From contig NZ_KQ948154.1 in NCBI RefSeq assembly GCF_001513955.1, positions 124,001 to 188,000 of the forward strand: a DNA stretch of 64,000 bases. The letters are read 5' to 3'. Every line of letters begins with the position of its first letter. Position 1 is the stretch's first letter. Both the position numbers and the translations under genes were made by a program. The notes below the pieces were generated by a model that had not been told where the DNA came from, made no database searches, and saw nothing but the letters and a program-made list of their open reading frames with translations. This DNA comes from Streptomyces pseudovenezuelae (GTDB taxonomy: Bacteria > Actinomycetota > Actinomycetes > Streptomycetales > Streptomycetaceae). Shown here one piece after another: positions 49,283 through 58,500 of this stretch.

Positions 49283-49323
49283 GAAGCGCCCGTCCCCGAC
49301 TGCACCTCGGGGGCGGGCGCTTC
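49283..49323. terminator. Bidirectional terminator between prim-pol and ftsY genes
   Basis: GAAGCGCCCGTCCCCGA (49283-49299) and TCGGGGGCGGGCGCTTC (49307-49323) pair over 17 bases with one wobble and a 7-base loop. Confidence 0.85.
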
Positions 49324-49364
49324 TTCGCGTCCACGGTCTGCGACTCGGTCGCGCGTACGACGTC

Positions 49365-50558
49365 TCAGTCGCCGATCAGCGCGTCCACGAACGCCTCCGG
49401 CTCGAACGGCGCCAGGTCGTCCGCGCCCTCTCCGAGGCCGATCAGCTTGACCGGCACGCCCAGTTCACGCTGGACCGCGACCACGATGCCACCCTTGGCG
49501 GTGCCGTCGAGCTTGGTCAGGACGATGCCGGTGATGTCCACGACCTCGGCGAAGACGCGGGCCTGCACCAGGCCGTTCTGGCCCGTCGTGGCGTCCAGCA
49601 CCAGCAGCACCTCGTCGAGCGGGGCGTGCTTCTCGACGACCCGCTTGACCTTGCCGAGCTCGTCCATGAGACCGGTCTTGGTGTGCAGGCGGCCGGCGGT
49701 GTCGATGAGGACCACGTCGACCCCCATCTCCTTGCCCTCCTTCACCGCGTCGAAGGCGACGGAGGCGGGGTCGCCGCCCTCGGGCCCGCGCACGGTGTGG
49801 GCGCCCACCCGCTCGCCCCAGGTCTGGAGCTGGTCGGCGGCGGCGGCCCGGAAGGTGTCCGCGGCGCCCAGGACGACGCTCCGCCCGTCGGCCACGAGCA
49901 CGCGTGCCAGCTTGCCGGTGGTGGTGGTCTTGCCGGTGCCGTTGACCCCGACGACCATCACGATGCCCGGCTTGCGCTCGTCGGGCTCGGTGCGCACCGT
50001 GCGGTCGACCTCGGTGCCGACCAGCTTGAGCAGCTCCTCGCGGAGCAGTGCACGCAGTTCGTCGGGGGTCCGGGTGCCGAGCACCTTCACGCGCGCGCGC
50101 AGTCCGTCGACCAGTTCCTGGGTGGGAGCCACGCCGACGTCGGCGGTGAGGAGGATGTCCTCGATCTCCTCCCAGGTGTCGTCGTCGAGGTGTTCGCGCG
50201 ACAGGAGCGTGAGCAGCCCCTTGCCGAGCGCGTTCTGCGAGCGGGAGAGCCGGGTGCGCAGCCGGACCAGGCGTCCGGCGGTGGGCTCCGGGACTTCGAT
50301 CTCGGTCGGCGGGAGCTCTACGGTGGCGGGCGGCGCCGAGCCGTCCGGGAGATCCACCTCCTCAATGGTCCGGCGCGGTTCGTCGCGCGGCGTCTCGGCC
50401 TCGTCGCCGACGTGCGGCTCGGCCGGAGGGGCGGTGATGTCGGGCGCGGCGGGAGGTGGCGGGGGCAGCGACTTCTTGCGTCGGCTGCCGACGACGAGCC
50501 CGCCGAGCACACCGAGCACGACCACGGCGATGACTACAGCAAGGATGACGGTTTCCAT
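49365..50558 (-). CDS. ftsY: Signal recognition particle receptor FtsY
   Basis: This encodes 397 residues from the ATG at 50558 (an ATG six codons earlier is possible). An N-terminal hydrophobic segment (ILAVVIAVVVLGVLGGLVVG) acts as a membrane anchor, as in other actinobacterial FtsY. An acidic A-region of about 90 residues follows. The NG domain has LLTADVGVAPTQELVDGL, GVNGTGKTTTTGKLARVL, DVVLIDTAGRLHTKTGLMDE and LTKLDGTAKGGIVVAVQREL. Partner of Ffh. Confidence 0.95.
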   Translation of the reverse strand: METVILAVVIAVVVLGVLGGLVVGSRRKKSLPPPPPAAPDITAPPAEPHVGDEAETPRDEPRRTIEEVDLPDGSAPPATVELPPTEIEVPEPTAGRLVRLRTRLSRSQNALGKGLLTLLSREHLDDDTWEEIEDILLTADVGVAPTQELVDGLRARVKVLGTRTPDELRALLREELLKLVGTEVDRTVRTEPDERKPGIVMVVGVNGTGKTTTTGKLARVLVADGRSVVLGAADTFRAAAADQLQTWGERVGAHTVRGPEGGDPASVAFDAVKEGKEMGVDVVLIDTAGRLHTKTGLMDELGKVKRVVEKHAPLDEVLLVLDATTGQNGLVQARVFAEVVDITGIVLTKLDGTAKGGIVVAVQRELGVPVKLIGLGEGADDLAPFEPEAFVDALIGD

Positions 50559-50764
50559 AACCCGTCCAGTATCCATCCCGCCCTCGCCGGGGCCACCGCG
50601 CCGCTTCGCTCAGGAAAGCGAGCGGATTCGGCGGCTTTTCATCCCATATAGGGTGATTACTTGTAAGTGCCCTCGAAACCCACGGCCTCGAACCGGTCCC
50701 CGAGCGGGAGCGCACCGCACGGACCGGGGACCTGTTCCCCACCTGGGTCGCCGCCAACATCAGC

Positions 50765-52084
50765 GTGCTGCTGCTGACCGTGGGAGCGGGCCTGGCGGTG
50801 TCGTACGGCCTGAACTTCTGGCAGGCCCTCGCCGTCGGCGTCACCGCACCGGTCGTGTCGTACGGCCTGGTGGGGCTGGTCTCGCTCGCGGGCAGGCGCG
50901 GCGGGGCCCCGGGCATGGCGCTGTCCCGGGCGGTGTTCGGACAGCGGGGCAATCTGCTGCCGGGGGTGCTGATCTGGGTCGCCCGCTGGGGCTGGGAGAC
51001 GATCAACGCGGTGACGGGCGCCTACGCGCTGCTCACCGTCCTGGACATCGTCTTCGGCGTCCACGGCGGCACCGCGCTGATCGTCGTGACGTTGCTGCTC
51101 TTCGTGGCCGCGACCTTCGCGATCTCCGGCCTGGGCATCAACGCCGTACAGAGGTGCACCAGGTGGGCGTCCTGGCTCTTCGGCGCGTTCTCCGTGCTGG
51201 TGCTCGCCCGGCTGGCCGTCAGGACGGACTGGGGCGCGGTCCTCGGACAGGACGCGGGGCCGACCTCGGCGATGATCACGGGCATCGGTCTGGTCGCGGC
51301 CGGCGGGATCAGCTGGGTGCCCTCGTCCCCCGACTTCACGCGCTATCTGCCGGCTACGGCGTCCTCGGCGGCGATCGTACGCAACACGGTGGGCGGTGCG
51401 GGCGTCGTCGTCCTGCCCCTGGTCCTCATGGGCGTGGTCATGGCGTCCGCGACCCCGGACCTGGCCTCCGCCCCGGATCCGGTCTCCTTCCTCGGCGAGG
51501 TCCTCCCGCGCTGGCTCGCGGTCCCCTACCTTCTGATCGCCCTGGTCGGCACCCTGTTGATCAACTCGATGTCCATGTACTCGGCGGGCTTCACCGCGCA
51601 GACGCTCGGCTTCCGCGTCCCGCGGCACTGGGCCGTCTCGGTCAACGCGATGATCTCGCTGGTCCTCGCCGGCGTCCTCATGCTGGCCGCGACGAGCTTC
51701 CTGGGCACCTTCGTCGCCTTCCTCTCCCTGCTCGCGGTGGCCTTCTCGGCCTGGGCCGGCGTCTTCGGCACGGACATGCTGCGCAGGACGTCGTACGACG
51801 GCGAGGCCCTGCTCGACACGACCCCGGCCAGCGCCTACTGGTACCGGCACGGCTTCAGCCCGGCGGCGGTCACCGCGTGGGCGGCCGGCCTCGGCGCGGG
51901 CCTCCTCTTCACCAGGTCCGACTGGTTCACCGGCCCCCTCGCCTCGAACAACCCGATCGGCGCGTACGGCTGCGGCTGGGCGGCGACGATCACGGTCTCG
52001 GGGCTCCTGTACGCGGCACTGCCGAAGCCACCGGTCACGACCCCGACCGACCACACACCGGGCCGAGTCGACACGCCCGCCTGA
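50765..52084 (+). CDS. NCS1-family nucleobase permease, recognisable start missing
   Basis: The first usable start codon gives 439 residues and twelve or so membrane segments: MLLLTVGAGLAVSYGLNFWQ, IWVARWGWETINAVTGAYAL, GIGLVAAGGISWVPSSPDFT, NSMSMYSAGFTAQTLGF, typical of NCS1 cytosine/purine/allantoin permeases. Coding similarity clearly begins earlier: from 50669 the same frame reads ALETHGLEPVPERERTARTG, the normal cytosolic N-terminus. But no ATG, GTG or TTG exists between the TGA at 50654 and 50765. Either translation starts at a CTG (50732), the gene has lost its start, or there is a sequence change. The rest is intact. Confidence 0.75.
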   Translation: MLLLTVGAGLAVSYGLNFWQALAVGVTAPVVSYGLVGLVSLAGRRGGAPGMALSRAVFGQRGNLLPGVLIWVARWGWETINAVTGAYALLTVLDIVFGVHGGTALIVVTLLLFVAATFAISGLGINAVQRCTRWASWLFGAFSVLVLARLAVRTDWGAVLGQDAGPTSAMITGIGLVAAGGISWVPSSPDFTRYLPATASSAAIVRNTVGGAGVVVLPLVLMGVVMASATPDLASAPDPVSFLGEVLPRWLAVPYLLIALVGTLLINSMSMYSAGFTAQTLGFRVPRHWAVSVNAMISLVLAGVLMLAATSFLGTFVAFLSLLAVAFSAWAGVFGTDMLRRTSYDGEALLDTTPASAYWYRHGFSPAAVTAWAAGLGAGLLFTRSDWFTGPLASNNPIGAYGCGWAATITVSGLLYAALPKPPVTTPTDHTPGRVDTPA

Positions 52085-52778
52085 AACACACCCCGCCGGC
52101 CACCCGCACGCAGACCTGGCCCTACCCGGCCATGACCGCGGTGCATCACTGGAGCGGCAAGTGCGCCCCCACCGCGGACGCCCCACCGGGTGGCACCCCC
52201 CACGACGCGACCGCCGGCCCGCACGGCCCACTGGGCAGCGCACCCGACCATCACCGCAGTGCATCACCAATCCGCGCCCCGGCGCCCACGCACGCAGCGC
52301 GGCGCCCTACTCGACAGCGCGCCCGACCACTCCCCCGGAACCACACCCGCGCACGACCTCGGGCGCAGCACGAGAGCCGCAACTCGACACCACCCACACT
52401 CAGCGGCACGCCCCACCGGACGCCATGCCCACTCAGCGACTCGACCGCTCCCACGCACTGCGGCACTCACCCGGAACCACACCCGCCCACGCACCCGCCG
52501 CAGCACCAGACCCACAACTCGACGCCCCCCACCCGCACACAACGCGACGCTCCACCCGAAAGCCCACCCGCCCACCGCTAGGCGACCTGCCGCCCGCCCG
52601 CGGTGCGACGCCCGCGCGGAGCCGCACCCGGCACCGCAGCCGGCCACAGCGGCGACGCGGCCGCTGCAGCGTGACCACGTCACACCCCGACCCCGGCGCG
52701 TGCGTGCCGCCCCCATGGCAATCTGACGTCTCGTCAGCTACCGTCCCCGCACCACCCGCCCGGTGAAGGGGGACCCCC
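52085..52778. repeat. C-rich degenerate repeat tract without a gene
   Basis: These 694 bases are strongly biased to C and A on the plus strand and poor in T. Degenerate repeats are visible: CCGGAACCACACCCGC at 52335-52350 and 52471-52486 (spaced 136), followed in both by an AACTCGAC block. ACCGCGGTGCATCAC at about 52136 and ACCGCAGTGCATCAC at about 52254 are spaced 118. All open frames on both strands are Arg/Pro/Ala-rich with no family features, so no gene is called. Only the last 40 bases hold the ribosome site of the following gene. Confidence 0.6.
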
Positions 52779-53750
52779 ATGCCCGTCACGGTCGTGCGTT
52801 TCAACCTCGTCGAGCCCGGCGCGACGCCCGCCTCCCTCAGCGCCCGCTACCGGGCCGCCCTGGACATGGCCGCGTACGCCGACGAGCACGGCATCACCAC
52901 CGTGCAGACCGAGGAGCACCACGGCGTCGACAACAACTGGCTGCCGTCGCCGTTCGCCTTCGCGGGCGCGGTGTTCGGCGCGACGCGCAGGATCGCGGTC
53001 ACCGTCTCCGCCGTGATCGGCCCGCTGCACGACCCGCTCCGCCTGGCCGAGGAGATCGCCGTGCTGGACCTGCTGAGCGGCGGCCGGCTGGTGACGGTCG
53101 CCGGGATCGGGTACCGGCCCGAGGAGTACGCCCTGTTCGACGTGGAGTGGAGGCGGCGCGGCCGCCTGCAGGACGAGCTGCTGGAGACCTTACTGAAGGC
53201 CTGGACCGGCGAGGAGTTCGAGTACCGCGGCCGTACCGTACGGGTCACCCCGCGTCCCTTCACCGACCCGCACCCCCTCCTCCTGGTCGGCGGCTCCTCC
53301 AAGGCCGCCGCCCGCCGGGCCGCACGCCTCGGCCTCCCCTTCTTCCCCAGCGCGCACCTGCCGGAGCTGGAGGCGTACTACAAGGAGCGGCTCGTCGAGT
53401 ACGGCACCGAGGGCTGGACCATGATGCCGACGGCCGAGACGCCGTTGCTGCACATCGCCGAGGACCCGGACGAGGTGTGGGACCGGCACGGGAAGCACTT
53501 CCTGCACGAGGCCCGGACGTACGCCTCCTGGCAGTCCGGCGACATCCGCTCGGCGGTCCGCTCCGCGGCCACGTCGGTGGACGAACTGCGCGCGGAGGGC
53601 GTGTACCGGATCCTCACGCCCGAGGAATGCGTGGAACTGGACCTCGACAACCTCGTCCTGCATCCGCTGGCCGGCGGAATGCCGGTGGAGGAGGGCTGGC
53701 GGAGTCTGCGGTTGTTCGCGGACCGCGTGCTTCCGGAACTGCACGGCTGA
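52779..53750 (+). CDS. LLM-class (luciferase-like) flavin-dependent oxidoreductase
   Basis: This encodes 323 residues from the ATG at 52779, preceded by GAAGGGGGA. The bacterial luciferase-like TIM barrel: YADEHGITTVQTEEHHGVDN, VSAVIGPLHDPLRLAEEIAV, LDLLSGGRLVTVAGIGYRPE. FMN or F420 is the cofactor in this class; which one is not readable. Codon 138 (53190-53192) is TTA, the rare Leu codon read by the bldA tRNA in Streptomyces, so expression may depend on bldA. It is isolated, next to the repeat tract, and convergent with glcP. Confidence 0.88.
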   Translation: MPVTVVRFNLVEPGATPASLSARYRAALDMAAYADEHGITTVQTEEHHGVDNNWLPSPFAFAGAVFGATRRIAVTVSAVIGPLHDPLRLAEEIAVLDLLSGGRLVTVAGIGYRPEEYALFDVEWRRRGRLQDELLETLLKAWTGEEFEYRGRTVRVTPRPFTDPHPLLLVGGSSKAAARRAARLGLPFFPSAHLPELEAYYKERLVEYGTEGWTMMPTAETPLLHIAEDPDEVWDRHGKHFLHEARTYASWQSGDIRSAVRSAATSVDELRAEGVYRILTPEECVELDLDNLVLHPLAGGMPVEEGWRSLRLFADRVLPELHG

Positions 53751-53856
53751 GCCGGCGCCGGCGGCTTCGAGTACCGGCGCGCGACGACGGTTGCGGGGGC
53801 TCGGAGTTCGCAGGCTCGCTCGGGTGCGCGCTTCCTGCCCGCAGGGCCGAGGAACA

Positions 53857-53899
53857 CCGCTGCCCCCGGTCCAGGCGGTTGCCGGACCGGGGGCAGCGG
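53857..53899. terminator. Bidirectional terminator between LLM and glcP genes
   Basis: CCGCTGCCCCCGGTCC (53857-53872) and GGACCGGGGGCAGCGG (53884-53899) form a perfect 16-bp stem with an 11-base loop, between convergent genes. Confidence 0.9.
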
Positions 53900-53958
53900 A
53901 GGGTTCGGGGAGAAGGGCGGCGGGGTGTTGGCCCCTCCCCCCGGGTTCGCGGGGGCCG

Positions 53959-55377
53959 TCAGCCCATCTCCTCCAGCGCCTTGCCCTTCGTCTCCTTGAC
54001 GTACTTGAGGACGAACGGGATGGAGAGCGCAGCGAAGACGGTGTAGATCACGTAGGTCGCGGAGAGGTTCCAGTCGGCCAGCGACGGGAAGCTCGCGGTG
54101 ATGGCCCAGTTGGCGATCCACTGCGCGGACGCGGCCACACCGAGCGCGGCGGCGCGGATCCGGTTCGGGAACATCTCGCCGAGGAAGACCCAGACGACCA
54201 CACCCCAGGACAGGGCGAAGAAGAGGACGAAGACGTGGGCGGCGATCAGCGCGGTCCAGCCCTGCGCGGCCGGCAGCTTGCCGTCGACCAGGTCGAAGGA
54301 GAACGCCCAGGCCTCCAGCGCGAGACCGATCACCATGCCGACCGAGCCGATCAGGGCGAGCGGCCGGCGGCCGATGCGGTCCACGAAGATCATGGCGATC
54401 ACGGTGCCGACGATGTTGATGATCGACGTCGTGAAGGAGTAGAAGAACGAGTCCGTCGGGTCGACGCCGACCGACTGCCACAGCGTCGAGGAGTAGTAGA
54501 ACGCGACGTTGATGCCGACGAACTGCTGGAAGACCGACAGGCCGATGCCGACCCAGACGATCGGCTTGAAGAAGAAGGAGCCGCCGAGCAGGTCCTTGAA
54601 GGTCGACTTGTGCTCGCTCTTCATGGCGTGCTCGATCTCGGCCACGCGCGCGTCGAGGTCGATCTTGTCGCCCTCGACCTCGGCGAGGATCTCCTTGGCC
54701 CGCTCGTGCTTGCCGACGGAGATCAGGAAACGCGGGGACTCGGGGATGGCGAAGGAGAGCAGCCCGTAGAGGACGGCCGGGATCACCATGACGCCGAGCA
54801 TGACCTGCCAGGCCTCCAGGCCCATCAGCTCGCCGCGCTGGTCGCCGCCGGCGGCGTTGAGCAGACCCCAGTTGACCAGCTGCGAGATGGCGATGCCGAT
54901 GACGATCGCGGCCTGCTGGAAGGACCCGAGCCGGCCACGGTAGGCGGGCGGGGCGACCTCGGCGATGTAGGCGGGGCCGATGACCGAGGCCATGCCGATG
55001 GCGAAGCCGCCGACGATCCGCCAGAACGCCAGGTCGTACAGCGCGAAGGGCAGCGCGGACCCGACGGCGCTGATCGTGAAGAGGGCGGCCGAGATCTGCA
55101 TGCAGCGGATACGGCCGATGCGGTCCGCGATGCGCCCGGCGGTCGCCGCGCCGATCGCACAGCCGATCAGGGCGATGGCGATGACCTGCGCCAGGGCCGC
55201 GGAGCCGATGTCGTAACGGCCCCGGATGGCCTCGACGGCACCGTTGATCACGGAGCTGTCGTAACCGAAGAGGAATCCGCCCATCGCGGCCGCCGCCGCG
55301 ATGAAGATGACATGCCCGAGATGATCGGGGTGAGCCGTACGGGCTCCTGGCTCGGACGCCTGTGCTGTGCTGGTCAC
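53959..55377 (-). CDS. glcP: Glucose permease, major facilitator sugar porter
   Basis: This encodes 472 residues from the GTG at 55377, with GAGGAG upstream; 472 matches GlcP of S. coelicolor. Twelve membrane segments. Sugar-porter signatures: GGFLFGYDSSVINGAVEAIR, GRIADRIGRIRCM, RIVGGFAIGMASVIGPAYIA, PESPRFLI, VFQQFVGINVAFYYSS (QLS-like sugar site), DRIGRRPLALIG. Streptomyces takes up glucose by this permease rather than by a phosphotransferase. A palindrome and inverted repeats lie upstream. Confidence 0.93.
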   Translation of the reverse strand: MTSTAQASEPGARTAHPDHLGHVIFIAAAAAMGGFLFGYDSSVINGAVEAIRGRYDIGSAALAQVIAIALIGCAIGAATAGRIADRIGRIRCMQISAALFTISAVGSALPFALYDLAFWRIVGGFAIGMASVIGPAYIAEVAPPAYRGRLGSFQQAAIVIGIAISQLVNWGLLNAAGGDQRGELMGLEAWQVMLGVMVIPAVLYGLLSFAIPESPRFLISVGKHERAKEILAEVEGDKIDLDARVAEIEHAMKSEHKSTFKDLLGGSFFFKPIVWVGIGLSVFQQFVGINVAFYYSSTLWQSVGVDPTDSFFYSFTTSIINIVGTVIAMIFVDRIGRRPLALIGSVGMVIGLALEAWAFSFDLVDGKLPAAQGWTALIAAHVFVLFFALSWGVVVWVFLGEMFPNRIRAAALGVAASAQWIANWAITASFPSLADWNLSATYVIYTVFAALSIPFVLKYVKETKGKALEEMG

Positions 55378-55426
55378 GTTTGCTCCTCGGGCCACCGGCA
55401 ACGCTGTCGGTGTGGTCAGTCGTCCC

Positions 55427-55475
55427 CAGGTAGGTGGTACCTGAAGGTAAATCCAACGTTGCTGACCTTATGCCT
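55427..55475 (-). promoter_or_regulatory. Inverted repeats upstream of glcP
   Basis: CAGGTA-GGTGG-TACCTG (55427-55443) is a perfect 6-bp inverted repeat around a 5-base centre. Just beyond, TGAAGG (from 55442) and CCTTCA (to about 55478) form a wider one. These lie 50-100 bases before the glcP start and are candidate operators for glucose-dependent control. Confidence 0.45.
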
Positions 55476-55560
55476 TCAAGTCTCAAATTCAAACGCGGTG
55501 AATTGTGAGAACTTAGACAGATGACCGCCACATACGTTCACTTCTTGAAGTAAGAGGAGG

Positions 55561-58500
55561 TCAGCGCAGCCGCTGGCTGATGACCTTCGACACCCCGTCG
55601 CCCTGCATGGAGACGCCGTACAGCGCGTCGGCGACCTCCATCGTCCGCTTCTGGTGCGTGATCACGATCAGCTGCGAGGCCTCCTGCAGCTCCTGCATGA
55701 TGCGGATCAGCCGCTGGAGGTTGGTGTCGTCGAGGGCGGCCTCGACCTCGTCCATGACGTAGAACGGGCTGGGCCGCGCCTTGAAGATCGACACCAGCAA
55801 CGCTACGGCCGTCAGGGACCGCTCGCCACCCGAGAGCAGGCTGAGCCGCTTGACCTTCTTGCCCGGCGGCCGCGCCTCGACGTCCACGCCGGTGGTGAGC
55901 ATGTTGTCGGGGTCGGTCAGGATCAGCCGTCCCTCGCCACCCGGGAAGAGCCGGCTGAAGACGCCCTCGAACTGCCGGGCGGTGTCCCGGTAGGCCTCGG
56001 TGAACACCTGCTCGACACGCTCGTCGACCTCCTTCACCACCTGAAGCAGGTCGGCGCGGGTCTTCTTCAGGTCCTCCAGCTGCTCACTGAGGAACTTGTG
56101 CCGCTCCTCCAGCGCCGCGAACTCCTCCAGCGCGAGCGGATTGACCTTGCCGAGCTGCTGGTACGCCCGCTCGGCCGACTTGAGCCGCTTCTCCTGCTCG
56201 GCCCGGTGGAACTGCTTCGGCCGGTTGCGCGGATGCTCCGGGTCCTCGGGCAGTTCCTCGCCCTCGGCCGGCGGAGAGGGCGGTACGAGCTGGTGCGGGC
56301 CGTACTCCTCGACCAGGCCCGCCGGCTCGACACCCAGCTCCTCCAGCGCCTTGGTCTCCAGCTGCTCGATCCGCATCCGCTTCTCGGCGCCGAGCACCTC
56401 GCCCCGGTGGACGAAGTCGGTCAGCTTGTCGAGCTCGGCCTTGAGGTCGCGGCCGGTGGTGCGGGCTGCGGTCAGCTCCCGCTCCCTGAACGCCTTCGCG
56501 GCGTCGGCGGCGGTGCGTTCCGCGTCCGCGCGCGCGAGGGACACCTCGACGTGCGCGAGCAGCTGCCGCGCACCGGAGGCGACGGCCCCGGCCACGGCGG
56601 CCTCGTGCCGCAGCCGGGCCCGCCGCTGTTCGGCACGCGCGCGTGCGTCCCGCTCGGCGCGGGCGGCGCGGTCGAGGGAGTCGGCACGGCCGGCGAGTCC
56701 CTTGACCCGCTCCTCGTGCGTACGGACCTGGAGGCGGGCCTCCATCTCGGTCTGGCGGGCGTTGGCCCCGTCGGCGGCGAGCCGGTCCCGTACCGAGGTG
56801 TCGGGCTCCTCCTCGACCGGCATCTCCTCGGCCACGGTGAGGCGTTCGGCGAGTTCCTCGGCCTCTTCGAGGGCCTTCTCCAGGGCGTCCTGCGCCCGGG
56901 CGGCCGCCGCGGTGGAGCGCTCGGCCTCACCGGCGGCGCCCTTCGCCTGGCCGGCGAGCCGGCCGAGCTGCTGGGCCACGGCCGACTTCTCGCGATCCGC
57001 GGCTCTACGACGCTCCCCGAGTTCCTCGACCCGGGCGGCCGCCGCTGTGCGGTGCTCCACGGCGATGTGCTGGGCCTCGGTGAGTTCCTCGCAGCGGATC
57101 GCCAGCTCTTCGAGTTCGGCCGCGGCCTCGTCCACGGAGGCCTGTACTTCGAGGAGGCTCGGGGCGCCCGCGGAGCCGCCGTGGGCGAAGTGCGCTCCCA
57201 GGAGATCGCCTTCGGCGGTGACGGCGGTGAGGTGGGGGTTGGCGTAGACGAGGTCCTCAGCGTCTTCGAGGGTGCCGACGACGACGATTCCGTGGAGGAG
57301 GCGTCTTACTGCGGGCATCAGGTCGGAGGGGGCGCGGACGAGATCTGCCGCGTGCTGATGGGTGGCGTCCGCGGGTCCGTCGTGGCTGGTCGCGCAGTTC
57401 CCCGCGCCCCTGAAGGGCGCGTCCTCGGGGGCCCCCGCCAGAATCAGTGACGCCCTGCCACCGTCCTGCTTGCGCAGCAGGCGGATCGCTTCTGCCGCTG
57501 CTGACGGGGACGTCACCGCGAGGGCGTCCGCCGCCACGCCGAACGCGGCCGCCAACGCCACCTCGTGGCCCGCAGTCACCGTCAGGAGTTCCGCTGCCGG
57601 ACCCAGCAGGCCGGTGAGACGGTCCTTCGCTCCGAGCAGTACGCCCGTCCCGTCCTTTCTCCGCAGTCCCATCGCCAACGCCTCATGGCGGGCCTGCGTC
57701 GCCGCGCGTCTGCGTTCCGCCGCCGTGACCGCCTCCCGGGCGGCCGTCAGGGCGGACTCGGCCTCCGCGAGCTGCCGCTTGGCCGCGTCGTGCTGCTCCG
57801 CCAGCTCCGCGTCGCCCGCGTCGAGGCCGTCGACCTCGGCCTTCAGCCCCTCGTACTCCTCCTGTGCGGCGAACGCCCGCTCCTGGGCCTCGTCCCGCGC
57901 GGCGGCGAGACGGTCGATCTCGGCCTGGGCGGAGGCGGCGCGGGACCGGGCCGCGTTGACCTGGCCGCTGAGCCGGGCCAGGCCCTCGCGGCGGTCGGCG
58001 ATGGCCCGGGCCACGTCCTTGAGCCGCCGTTCCTCCTGGGTAAGCGCCCGCTCCAGCTCGGCGCGGTGCGCGACCGTGTCCTCCAGAGCGTGCTCAGCCG
58101 CCTCCAGAGCGGCCTCCAGCTCGGCCTCCTGCTCGCGGATCCGCGCGGCCTCGCGTTCCATGTCCTCGGGGTCACGGCCCCGCCGCTCCTCGGGCGGCGC
58201 CGAGGTCGCGCTCTTCACCCGCGCGTCGGCCAGCGAGATCGTGCCGCGCACCCGCTCGGCGAGCTGGGAGATCTCGTACCAGGTCTGCTGGGCGCGCTGG
58301 AGCCGCGGGGTCAGCTGCCGGACCTCGTCCTCCAGCAGTGCCTCGCGCTGGAGGGCCTTCTTCAGTTCCTGCTCGGCGGCCTCCTTGCGCTCCTTCAGCG
58401 CGGCCTCGTCCGCGACCTCGGCCTGGAGCGCCTGGCGCAGTCGTACGAGATCGTCGGCGAGCAGCCGGAGGCGGGCGTCGCGCAGGTCGGCCTGGATGAC

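Noticed and set aside
48664..52581. Plus-strand open frame of about 1305 codons across prim-pol, ftsY and the permease
   Set aside because: It overlaps three genes with strong family features in other frames. Its product is low-complexity Arg/Pro/Ser and has no ribosome site.
52264..52716. Arg/Gly-rich minus-strand frame in the repeat tract
   Set aside because: Composition follows the skewed DNA, with no ribosome site and no similarity to a family I know.
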